Source: Candidatus Mcinerneyibacteriota bacterium
GTDB lineage: Bacteria > AUK180 > JAQVHJ01
DNA length: 12,560 nt
Direction of reading: 5' to 3'
Assembly: GCA_030630935.1 (NCBI GenBank)
Contig: DAOVMD010000036.1
Location: forward strand, 1 to 12,560
In this document: one piece after another, positions 1-7,156 of the stretch
Layout of the letters: every line of letters starts with the position of its first letter
Numbering within the stretch: the stretch's first letter is position 1
Notes under the pieces: generated by a model
What the model saw: only the letters and a program-made list of their open reading frames with translations
Database searches by the model: none
Told to the model about the DNA's origin: nothing
Made by a program: the position numbers and the translations under genes

Positions 1-28
1 AATGCTTAATCATTCAAATGTTATTGTA

Positions 29-50
29 GAGACGCCCTATTACACGTCTC
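29..50. repeat. Inverted repeat GAGACG / CGTCTC
   Basis: GAGACG at 29-34 is the perfect reverse complement of CGTCTC at 45-50, with a 10-nt loop. The stem is only 6 bp and no T-run follows, so it is not a convincing terminator. CGTCTC recurs at 222-227 inside the tandem repeat, so the two elements share a motif. It may be a degenerate copy of a dispersed repeat; this cannot be decided from one window. Confidence 0.5.
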
Positions 51-210
51 GATAAAGAAAATTAAAATCCAAACCTCCAATATCACTATGCACATAAATG
101 TACATCATGATAAAAAGTTAATGTACGTCCCCCTTTTGTTTACTCATGCAAACAACAGTAATCAGTCCGAGATATTAGATCGAGATTGTACTAAATGCTT
201 ACAATAGTTG

Positions 211-234
211 GTCTCAATCTCCGTCTCAATCCCG
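211..234. repeat. Two-copy 12-bp tandem repeat with GTCTCAATC core
   Basis: GTCTCAATCTCC (211-222) is followed directly by GTCTCAATCCCG (223-234), matching at 10 of 12 positions. The first copy contains CAATCTC (215-221), which is complementary to GAGATTG at 182-188, so the repeat could fold back on upstream sequence. A competing stem ATTGTA (185-190) / TACAAT (200-205) uses part of the same upstream arm. Function unknown. Confidence 0.55.
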
Positions 235-236
235 CG

Positions 237-260
237 TGGTGTACCCAACGTGGTACACCA
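237..260. repeat. Perfect 9-bp inverted repeat (hairpin)
   Basis: TGGTGTACC (237-245) and GGTACACCA (252-260) are exact reverse complements around a 6-nt loop (CAACGT). This is the strongest hairpin in the non-coding region. It lies about 100 bp upstream of the -35 box, so it is not in the operon's mRNA if the proposed promoter is used. No T-tract follows on + and no clear one on -, so it is not a canonical intrinsic terminator. It could be an operator-like dyad, a REP-type element or the end of an upstream transcript. Confidence 0.6.
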
Positions 261-357
261 TCAATCTGATAAATTAAAAAAACTAAAAATTAAAGGTTCG
301 GCACCCATAATTACCATATTAATGTAAAAAAATGGAAAAACTTCAAATAAATTCTGA

Positions 358-386
358 TTGACTTTAAATATTTAATATGTTATAAT
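358..386 (+). promoter_or_regulatory. Sigma70-type promoter with extended -10
   Basis: TTGACT (358-363) and TATAAT (381-386) are separated by exactly 17 bp. A TG at 378-379 precedes the -10 box by one base, giving an extended -10. The region just upstream (about 325-350) is A-rich and could act as an UP element. The predicted start is near 392-394, about 30 nt before the pilB ATG. With no gap over 17 bp downstream, it is the only obvious promoter for the nine forward genes. Confidence 0.8.
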
Positions 387-396
387 TTCAATTTAA

Positions 397-410
397 TATA
401 TATATATATA
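397..410. repeat. (TA)7 dinucleotide tract in the 5' leader
   Basis: Seven uninterrupted TA units lie between the predicted transcription start and the pilB SD sequence. In mRNA the tract would be an unstable self-complementary UA run, and it supplies extra -10-like hexamers. Dinucleotide tracts of this type can change length by slippage; here that would alter leader length without touching a reading frame. Confidence 0.7.
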
Positions 411-417
411 AAACATC

Positions 418-422
418 AAGGA
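418..422 (+). promoter_or_regulatory. Closely spaced ribosome binding site for pilB
   Basis: AAGGA at 418-422 leaves only 2 nt before the ATG at 425, shorter than the usual 5-9 nt. The start is still favoured because the encoded N-terminus (MAKRLGDILIEKG) begins exactly where PilB/GspE proteins normally begin, and no better in-frame start lies nearby. Confidence 0.55.
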
Positions 423-424
423 AA

Positions 425-2182
425 ATGGCAAAAAGACTCGGTGATATTTTAATAGAAAAGGGTATTATTACAGAGGCGGAGCTTCAGAAGGTTCTAGAGA
501 AGCAGAAGGAGAGTTCATTACCATTAGGCCGACTTTTATTAGAGGAGAATTACTGTAAAGAGGAGAATTTATTAGAAGCACTTTCAGAGCAATTGGGATT
601 GCCGATCATTCCATTAAAGGATTTTGAAATAGAGGAAGAGGTTATAAAGTTAATTTCATATCAATTATGTTTAAAATATAATATAGTTCCTGTTGATAAC
701 TTTGGTAATTCGGTAACTATTGCTACGAATGACCCACAAAATTTTGAAATGTTAGAGGCGGTCAAGTTTGCCACTGGTTTTGAAACAGAAGTAGTTCTTG
801 CGAAGTCTACCGAGATTGCGGAGGTTTTAGTAAGGATTGAGAAGGATTCGGATGAAGACAACAAGATGTCAGATATTATGGATGGTCTTGATGATACTAT
901 TGTTGAGGTTGTTGACACAGAAGAAGATGAACTCAATGAGTTTGAGTTATTACAGGCGAGTGATGATAAGCCTATTGTAAAGTTGGTTAATTCAATCATT
1001 TCCAATGCAGTCACCCGTCGAGCGTCCGATATTCACATTGAATCCTATGATGAGGATTATATCCGAATTCGTTACCGGATTGACGGTGTTTTGTATGAGG
1101 CGATGAAACGTTTACCGGCTAAGATTCGGAACTCGGTGGTAACTAGGATCAAGATTCTGGCAAAGTTGGATATTACTGACCGGAAGCGTCCTCAAGACGG
1201 TCGATTTCGAATGAGTTTAAAGGGTCGTTCGATTGACTTCCGATTATCTACGCTTCCAACCATTTATGGTGAGCGGATTATGATCCGGATTTTGGATAAG
1301 AAACACCAGGTTTTTCAACTTGATAAACTTGGTTTGGATGAAGAACAGGTAAGACGACTTCGAACAGTAATTAATATGCCCTGGGGTATGGTAATCATTG
1401 CCGGTCCGTCAGGTTGTGGAAAAACCACAACTCTCTATACAGCTTTGATGGATATTTATGCAGACGACACGAATATTATGACAGCAGAAAATCCTGTAGA
1501 ATTTGATTTTCCGGGAGTTAACCAAGTGAATACCAATGATGCGGTTAATCTTACATTTGCATCTGCACTTCGTTCTTTCTTACGCCAGGACCCCGATATA
1601 ATTATGGTTGGAGAGGTTAGAGATCAAGAGACTGGTGAGATAGCAATTAAAGCAGCTTTGACTGGGCACCTTGTTCTTACTTCACTTCATACAAATGACG
1701 CGCCGAGTGTTGTTTCGAGGTTAACTAATATGGGGGTTGAGCCTTTCATGATTGCAGCCGCTTTAATAGGTGCAGTCTCACAGCGGTTGATCAGACAGAT
1801 TTGTCCAAAATGTAAGGAGCCTACAGAAGTTACGCCCGAAGACTTTTTACAATTGGGTCTTAATCCAGATAAATACAGTGATGTTACAATATATAAAGGA
1901 AAGGGTTGTCCATATTGTGCTGATACTGGTTATTATAAAAGAACTGCGATATATGAAGTCATGCCTATTTCCAAGAAACTTCAAACCATGATAATTGACC
2001 ATGTTATAACTACAGAACTAATGACACAAGCTCGTTTGGAGGGGATGTCTACATTACGTGAAGCAGTAGTTGAAAAATGGCTTACCGGAGTTACAACTCT
2101 TGAAGAGATTTACAGACAGACGGTTGCTGACCCGCCTGAAACCAACCCGCATCCTGAAGATTTGGAGGATACAATAGTTTAG
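425..2182 (+). CDS. pilB: Type IV pilus assembly / type II secretion ATPase, PilB/GspE family
   Basis: This is a hexameric cytoplasmic ATPase that powers pilin polymerisation or pseudopilus extension. Residues 1-60 carry two MshEN-like motifs (RLGDILIEKG at 4-13 and LGRLLLEEN at 34-42), a module that binds c-di-GMP in MshE. An acidic linker (about 140-180) precedes the ATPase core: Walker A GPSGCGKT (327-334), Asp box AENPVEF (354-360), Walker B IIMVGE (392-397) and His box TGHLVLTSLHTN (413-424). Four cysteines (460, 463, 495, 498) form the zinc site typical of GspE/PilB. The 585-aa length is normal. The Walker A loop has Cys where Ser is more usual, and the C-terminus ends in an acidic tail. 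The stop codon is followed immediately by the aspS ATG. Choosing PilB over GspE is uncertain because no other pilus or secretion gene is present. Confidence 0.93.
   Translation: MAKRLGDILIEKGIITEAELQKVLEKQKESSLPLGRLLLEENYCKEENLLEALSEQLGLPIIPLKDFEIEEEVIKLISYQLCLKYNIVPVDNFGNSVTIATNDPQNFEMLEAVKFATGFETEVVLAKSTEIAEVLVRIEKDSDEDNKMSDIMDGLDDTIVEVVDTEEDELNEFELLQASDDKPIVKLVNSIISNAVTRRASDIHIESYDEDYIRIRYRIDGVLYEAMKRLPAKIRNSVVTRIKILAKLDITDRKRPQDGRFRMSLKGRSIDFRLSTLPTIYGERIMIRILDKKHQVFQLDKLGLDEEQVRRLRTVINMPWGMVIIAGPSGCGKTTTLYTALMDIYADDTNIMTAENPVEFDFPGVNQVNTNDAVNLTFASALRSFLRQDPDIIMVGEVRDQETGEIAIKAALTGHLVLTSLHTNDAPSVVSRLTNMGVEPFMIAAALIGAVSQRLIRQICPKCKEPTEVTPEDFLQLGLNPDKYSDVTIYKGKGCPYCADTGYYKRTAIYEVMPISKKLQTMIIDHVITTELMTQARLEGMSTLREAVVEKWLTGVTTLEEIYRQTVADPPETNPHPEDLEDTIV
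2164..2169 (+). promoter_or_regulatory. Ribosome binding site for aspS inside the pilB 3' end
   Basis: GGAGGA at 2164-2169 lies within the last codons of pilB, 13 nt before the aspS ATG at 2183. The spacing is long, and the pilB TAG directly abuts the ATG, so terminating ribosomes could also reinitiate. Confidence 0.5.
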
Positions 2183-3934
2183 ATGAAAAGAGAATTAATT
2201 AAGAATTTAATTTCAAAAGAAGACGGTTCAGAAGTTTGCTTATCAGGCTGGGTGGATTCCAAGCGTGATTTAGGTAATCTGATTTTTATATATTTACGCG
2301 ATATTTCCGGCTTGGTTCAGATTGTATTTGACCCGGAGAAAGTTAAGGTGGTCTGGGAAAAATCGCGTAATCTAAAGCCGGAGTGGGTGATCAGGATTAA
2401 AGGTAATCTCAGTTTCAGACCGGGAGAGAATGTATTAGAGAAGCATTCAACCGGCAACATTGAAGTGCTTGCTTCAGAGTTAGAGATATTAAATGATTCC
2501 AAGATTCTGCCATACGAATTAAAAGAAGGAGAGAAGATAAAAGAGGAATTACGTTTAAAATACCGGTACCTTGATTTAAGGAGAACAGAATTAAAGGATA
2601 ATATCGTATTCAGGAGTGAGATATTTTATCGGCTTCGTGAATTCTTACATAAAGAGGGATTTATAGAGATTGAAACACCTATTTTAATAAAGAGTACTCC
2701 TGAAGGTGCACGGGACTTTATCGTTCCGTCAAGGAATTTTCCTAAGAAGTTTTATGCTCTTCCTCAATCACCACAGTTACTTAAACAACTTCTTCAGGTT
2801 GCTGGTTTTGAGAAATATTACCAGATGGCCAGGTGTTTCCGGGATGAGGATCTTCGAGCTGATCGACAGCCTGAGTTTACTCAATTAGATATTGAGATGT
2901 CATTTATTGAGATGGATGATATCATTGAAATGGTTGAGCGATTAGTTAATTATGTACTAAAAGAAGTTTTAAATATTAATCTTAAGATACCTATTCAGCG
3001 TATCTCATATCATGATGCGATGGAGAAATACGGAACCGATAAACCTGATGTCAGGTTTGAACTTCTATTAGAAGATTTTACCAATGACTTTAAGGAAATT
3101 GATTTTAAAATTTTACAAACTGTGATCGATTCAGGAAATAGGATCCGAGGTCTCAGGCTTGAAGATATTGATTATTTTTCCAGAAAGAGAATTGATTTAC
3201 TTACTAATGAACTTAAGAGCTTTGGTATTCCCGGCATGATTTACATTAAGCGTAAGAATAACGAGATTTCATCATCAATTAAAAAGTTTTTAACAGAAGA
3301 CATTATTTCTAAATTAAATATTAAGGATGGTGAAACAATTTTAATTCTAGCCGGGTCTGATGACTTGATAAATCCTGCGCTTTCATATCTTCGAAATAAA
3401 TTGGGCAGGGAATTAAATTTGGTTAAGGATGACCTTGCATTTTTATGGGTTGTTGATTTTCCACTTTTAGAATTTGATTCAGATTCAAATACGTGGACTT
3501 ATAAACACCATCCCTTTACACAACCATTTGAACCGGAGAAATTGATGAAGGGTGATGATCTTGCCGGAATTAAGGCTCGAGCCTACGACCTAATTTTAAA
3601 CGGTGAAGAAGTAGCCGGGGGGAGTATAAGGAACCATGATATCCAGGTTCAGAAACAGATTTTTGAAACAATGAATATCCCTGAAGAAATTTATATGAAG
3701 CAATTTGGTTTCCTTTTAGAAGCCCTTGAATTCGGAGCCCCGCCCCATGGGGGGATTGCTTTTGGGATGGCAAGACTTATTGCCTCATTAATTGGAATTG
3801 AGAATATCAGAAATGTTATGGCTTTTCCAAAAACAACTTCTGGGAATTGTCTTATGACAGGTGCTCCTGATTCTGTATCAGCTGAACAATTACATGAATT
3901 AAAAATTAAAATATTAAAGAATGAAAAAGAATAG
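2183..3934 (+). CDS. aspS: Aspartyl-tRNA synthetase (bacterial type)
   Basis: This class II enzyme charges tRNA-Asp with aspartate. It has an N-terminal OB-fold anticodon domain (about 1-110), motif 1 (around 155-175, FIEIETPIL), flipping-loop sequence STPEGARDFIVPSR (171-184), motif 2 FRDEDLRADRQPEF (219-232), a bacterial GAD insertion (about 290-400) and motif 3 (523-531). The 583-aa length matches bacterial AspRS (E. coli about 590). The anticodon-domain motif reads RDLG, with Leu30 as in discriminating E. coli AspRS rather than the His of non-discriminating enzymes, which suggests it charges only tRNA-Asp (inference). Odd point: motif 3 reads GIAFGMAR, with Ala530 where Asp or Glu normally precedes the catalytic Arg531. 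The 3' end overlaps phoH by 14 nt. Confidence 0.96.
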   Translation: MKRELIKNLISKEDGSEVCLSGWVDSKRDLGNLIFIYLRDISGLVQIVFDPEKVKVVWEKSRNLKPEWVIRIKGNLSFRPGENVLEKHSTGNIEVLASELEILNDSKILPYELKEGEKIKEELRLKYRYLDLRRTELKDNIVFRSEIFYRLREFLHKEGFIEIETPILIKSTPEGARDFIVPSRNFPKKFYALPQSPQLLKQLLQVAGFEKYYQMARCFRDEDLRADRQPEFTQLDIEMSFIEMDDIIEMVERLVNYVLKEVLNINLKIPIQRISYHDAMEKYGTDKPDVRFELLLEDFTNDFKEIDFKILQTVIDSGNRIRGLRLEDIDYFSRKRIDLLTNELKSFGIPGMIYIKRKNNEISSSIKKFLTEDIISKLNIKDGETILILAGSDDLINPALSYLRNKLGRELNLVKDDLAFLWVVDFPLLEFDSDSNTWTYKHHPFTQPFEPEKLMKGDDLAGIKARAYDLILNGEEVAGGSIRNHDIQVQKQIFETMNIPEEIYMKQFGFLLEALEFGAPPHGGIAFGMARLIASLIGIENIRNVMAFPKTTSGNCLMTGAPDSVSAEQLHELKIKILKNEKE

Positions 3935-4907
3935 AAATATTTCAATTATTGACCTTGATAATTTAAAAGACCGTGAGCAGCTGTTTTCGTTGTTTGGTAA
4001 ACACGACAATAACTTAAGATACCTTGAGGAGTTGTTTAATGTTAAAATTTTTTCTCAAGGGTATCAAGTTCATATTGAGGGGAAGCATGATAACCAGGAG
4101 AAAGTATCCAAGATTCTAAAGGAGCTTGCTCAACTGATCGGTTCCGGGAATAACCTTAATGTTCATCAGGTTCAGTACATGATAGAAGTTATGTCAAAAA
4201 CAAATGTCAAGAAGATGGATAAGTTAATAAACGATTTTGTTAAAGTAGATTCTAAGAGAGGATTTGTTAGACCTAAAACTCTCGGTCAACGAAATTATAT
4301 AAAAGCGATTAGAGAGAATGATATAACTTTTTCCATAGGTCCTGCAGGAACCGGTAAAACGTATCTTGCGATGGCTCTTGCAGTTGAACACCTCATTAAA
4401 CACCAGGTTGATAGAATAATTCTTGCCCGACCTGCTGTAGAAGCCGGAGAGAAGCTTGGTTTTCTTCCGGGTGACCTGGTTGAAAAGGTTAATCCATACC
4501 TTCGGCCTCTTTATGATGCATTATATGATATGATGGGATTCGACAGGATTCAAACTCTAATTGACCGTGGAGTAATTGAAGTTGCCCCGCTTGCGTTCAT
4601 GCGCGGACGAACTCTCAATAATGCTTTTATAATTTTAGATGAGGCCCAAAACTCAACTATCAAGCAGATGAAGATGTTTTTAACGCGTCTTGGCTTCGAT
4701 TCAAAAACGGTAATAACAGGTGATATTACTCAAGTAGATATTCCAGACGGAAACTCCCGTTCAGGATTAATTTTAATTCAAGAGATTCTGAAAGATATTA
4801 AGGGAATTTCGTTTTCATATCTGCATAAGCAGGATATTGTAAGGCACGCACTTGTTCAGGATATAATACAGGCTTTTGAAAAACATTTGGATAAGAAAGA
4901 TGAATGA
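3921..4907 (+). CDS. phoH: PhoH-family ATPase (PhoH/YbeZ-like)
   Basis: This is a predicted cytoplasmic P-loop NTPase related to the helicase-1 core. Family members (YbeZ, PhoH) are tied to RNA metabolism and act alongside the ribosome maturation endonuclease YbeY. A KH-like N-terminal region (about 35-75) is followed by LGQRNYIKAI (121-130), Walker A GPAGTGKT (140-147), Walker B FIILDEAQ (236-243), TGDITQVD (266-273) and the C-terminal family motif DIVRHALV (305-312). The 328-aa length is typical. The ATG lies 14 nt inside the aspS end, with only AAAGA upstream, so translation probably depends on coupling. ybeY two genes downstream supports the assignment. The gene name follows convention; a role in phosphate starvation is not implied. 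Confidence 0.93.
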   Translation: MKKNRNISIIDLDNLKDREQLFSLFGKHDNNLRYLEELFNVKIFSQGYQVHIEGKHDNQEKVSKILKELAQLIGSGNNLNVHQVQYMIEVMSKTNVKKMDKLINDFVKVDSKRGFVRPKTLGQRNYIKAIRENDITFSIGPAGTGKTYLAMALAVEHLIKHQVDRIILARPAVEAGEKLGFLPGDLVEKVNPYLRPLYDALYDMMGFDRIQTLIDRGVIEVAPLAFMRGRTLNNAFIILDEAQNSTIKQMKMFLTRLGFDSKTVITGDITQVDIPDGNSRSGLILIQEILKDIKGISFSYLHKQDIVRHALVQDIIQAFEKHLDKKDE

Positions 4908-7152
4908 TACGCTGAGAAAAAAAAGTTTTGTAATTACATTACGAGAATATTTAAACACTGCAGATACAAAATACTGGAAAATCATTTTGTTTGTTTTAAC
5001 ACTTGTATTATTAACATACATCCAGGTTCACAATTATAAAACACCCAAGTTCTCTTTGAAATTAAATACAGTTGCACAAAAGACAATAAAAGCTCCTATT
5101 GATTTTTATATTGATGATGAAAGCGGAACCCTTTTAAAAATTGAAGAAGCGAAATTTAATTCCCTTGTTGCTTTCAGAATGATTCCTGATATCCTTGAGG
5201 AAAAGAAAAAACTCATACAGGTTGATTTCAATAAATTATCAGAAACTAAAAACAGTGATTTAAAAGAAAAAGCCAAAATGAAAGAGCTGCAAAAGATTCT
5301 ATCTTCGTATAATCTTACAGATTCTGAAGTTAAAGAGTTATTTCTTGATATTAATTTACAGGAAATAAAACAGTTTATTCTGATTCGTCTTGAAAAAGTT
5401 ATGGAAGAGGGGATTGCAGAGGATAAAGAATGGGTAATGAAGCAGATTGAGAAACAAGGGAAGATTTCTCGAAAGAATATTTTTCTTATCCGAGGATTGA
5501 AGGAAGAAGAGATCACGCTTAATCAGGTTATTACCTTGGAACTTGCCCTGGAGGCATTAAATAAGCAGACGGAAGAGCAGTACAAAGATAAGGTAATAAT
5601 TAAGAAATTTTTAAATAGGGTATTTGAATATACTTTAGAACCGAATCTGGAGATAGACCTTAAGGCTACATCTCGACTTGAGGCAAAGGAGGTTGAGAAA
5701 GTTGAACCTGAAAAGCAGTTAATCATGCAGGGTCAGACGATTATTAGGGATGGAGATATTGTTCGTGAATCTCATACAAAAAAGATACGCGCCTTGAACC
5801 AACAGGTTATAAGTAGAAATATCTTTATTGTTATAATTGGCTACGGAATATTTAATCTTTTATTGCTTGTTGTATTTTCATATTTCACTTCCAAATTTTT
5901 CTTTTCTCGTTTTGATTTAAATACCTTGATATTGTTTACCACATCTTTGTTTGTAACAGTAATCGTTTCAAATTTATTTTTATATTATGAACCATTCAAA
6001 GAGATGGGGTTCTTGACAGAATATTCCATACCTGCTGCTTTCTTTGCTATGTTAATTACAATTTTAATTACTCCTGAACTTGCATTATTCTCCCTTGTAT
6101 TATTAGGCCTTTACCTTGGAAGTTTAACAAACTTTAACTTTAATTTTCTGATGGTTGCAATGATTAGTAGCATAGTTGGTGTTTTTGCAACTCGAAATAT
6201 CAGAAAGAGAAATGATCTAGTTAGAGCAACATTTTATGTAATCCTGGCAATTGCGGTTTCTATTATATCACTCCGGATAATAAATAATCAACTTGTTTTT
6301 TCTCATGAATTATTTTCCGGGGTTTTAGGTGGAGCAATTTCGTTACTTCTTTTATTATTTTTTCTTCCGATATTTGAGAGTATTCTTGATGTATGTTCCA
6401 ATCTGCGTCTGCTTGAATTAACAGACCTGAGTAATCCGAGTCTTGTAGAGATGGCTTTAAAAGCTCCCGGCACATATCAGCATAGTTTGACAGTTGGAAC
6501 TCTTGCAGAAGCCGGCGCGAAGGCAATCGGAGCAAATACCCTCTTAGCCCGTGTGGGTGCATATTATCATGATATCGGGAAGGTTAGTAAGCCCGGTTAC
6601 TATATTGAGAATCAGAAATATAAAAGGAATCCTCATGATAAAATCTCTCCTTTCATGAGTGTAAAGATAATAATATCTCATGTTAGAAATGGAGTTACGC
6701 TTGCAAAAAAGGAGAAGCTTCCGCAGCGGGTTATAGATATAATAGAACAGCATCAGGGAGACATGGTGCTTCATTACTTTTTCACAAGAGCCCAGGAAGA
6801 ATCACGTAAGGAAAAGATTACAGAAGCGGAATTTAAATATCCCGGTCCCAAGCCGAAGTCAGCAGAAGCTGTGATTGTTATGATTGCTGATAAGATTGAA
6901 GCAATGTCAAAGTTATTAACAGAGCCGACACATAAGAATATTAAAGAAATGGTAATGAACACATTTAAGAAACTTCTTATTGATGATAAACAATTCGAAG
7001 ATTGTAATATTCTACTCAGTGATTTATATAAGGTTGTAAATGCATTAATCATTACTCTTGACGGGATGTACCATTCCAGGATTGAGTATGATGTTGAAAA
7101 GAAAAAAGAAAACAACGGTAACTCAAATGGCAAGAAAAACAATAAAACCTAA
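4900..7152 (+). CDS. pgpH: 7TMR-HDED family HD phosphohydrolase (PgpH-like, likely c-di-AMP phosphodiesterase)
   Basis: This is a membrane protein whose characterised relatives (Listeria PgpH) hydrolyse c-di-AMP to pApA. From the ATG at 4900 (750 aa): one N-terminal membrane helix (about 28-41), a large extracytoplasmic charged domain (about 42-300), a seven-helix membrane block (about 306-492) and a cytoplasmic HD domain (about 500-720). HD-site residues visible are His528, His557-Asp558 (YYHDIGK), His594, His618 and Asp664 (MIADKIEA), plus the family motif NPHDKISPFMS. The C-terminus is a lysine/asparagine-rich tail. An in-frame TTG at 4876 would add 8 residues; ATG 4900 is preferred and overlaps phoH by 8 nt, consistent with coupling. 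The gene lies between phoH and ybeY, its common neighbourhood. c-di-AMP as substrate is inferred from the family. Confidence 0.92.
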   Translation: MNDTLRKKSFVITLREYLNTADTKYWKIILFVLTLVLLTYIQVHNYKTPKFSLKLNTVAQKTIKAPIDFYIDDESGTLLKIEEAKFNSLVAFRMIPDILEEKKKLIQVDFNKLSETKNSDLKEKAKMKELQKILSSYNLTDSEVKELFLDINLQEIKQFILIRLEKVMEEGIAEDKEWVMKQIEKQGKISRKNIFLIRGLKEEEITLNQVITLELALEALNKQTEEQYKDKVIIKKFLNRVFEYTLEPNLEIDLKATSRLEAKEVEKVEPEKQLIMQGQTIIRDGDIVRESHTKKIRALNQQVISRNIFIVIIGYGIFNLLLLVVFSYFTSKFFFSRFDLNTLILFTTSLFVTVIVSNLFLYYEPFKEMGFLTEYSIPAAFFAMLITILITPELALFSLVLLGLYLGSLTNFNFNFLMVAMISSIVGVFATRNIRKRNDLVRATFYVILAIAVSIISLRIINNQLVFSHELFSGVLGGAISLLLLLFFLPIFESILDVCSNLRLLELTDLSNPSLVEMALKAPGTYQHSLTVGTLAEAGAKAIGANTLLARVGAYYHDIGKVSKPGYYIENQKYKRNPHDKISPFMSVKIIISHVRNGVTLAKKEKLPQRVIDIIEQHQGDMVLHYFFTRAQEESRKEKITEAEFKYPGPKPKSAEAVIVMIADKIEAMSKLLTEPTHKNIKEMVMNTFKKLLIDDKQFEDCNILLSDLYKVVNALIITLDGMYHSRIEYDVEKKKENNGNSNGKKNNKT

Positions 7153-7156
7153 AACA

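Larger units (their letters stand above)
1..424. other. Gene-free leader region upstream of the operon
   Basis: I see no convincing reading frame on either strand here, and stop codons are frequent in all frames. No tRNA or rRNA is recognisable. The stretch contains two perfect short inverted repeats (29-50 and 237-260), a two-copy 12-bp tandem repeat (211-234), weaker potential stems (136-155, 182-221), and at its right end an A-rich tract, a strong promoter and a (TA)7 tract. The left part could be the intergenic end of an upstream transcription unit; no gene end is visible, so the direction of any upstream gene is unknown. Confidence 0.75.

Noticed and set aside
237-260. Hairpin considered as a Rho-independent terminator
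   Set aside because: The stem is good but no T-run follows on either strand, and no gene end is visible just upstream.
290-310. GGTTCGGCACCC resembling a tRNA T-arm
   Set aside because: No acceptor, D or anticodon arms can be built around it.
661-1014. 117-aa open frame on the reverse strand inside pilB
   Set aside because: Ser/Thr-rich low complexity opposite the acidic PilB linker; the forward gene is certain.
4876-4899. TTG start extending PgpH by 8 residues
   Set aside because: ATG 4900 is a stronger start, and the extension lies inside phoH with no SD.
5106-5516. 136-aa open frame on the reverse strand inside pgpH
   Set aside because: It is Ser/Phe/Ile-rich, an antisense shadow of a Lys/Glu-rich coding region, with no recognisable domain or SD.
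7058-7156. Longer YbeY forms starting within pgpH (TTG 7058; ATG 7088, 7091, 7127)
   Set aside because: The extra residues are an out-of-frame reading of the Lys/Asn-rich PgpH tail and have no YbeY similarity.
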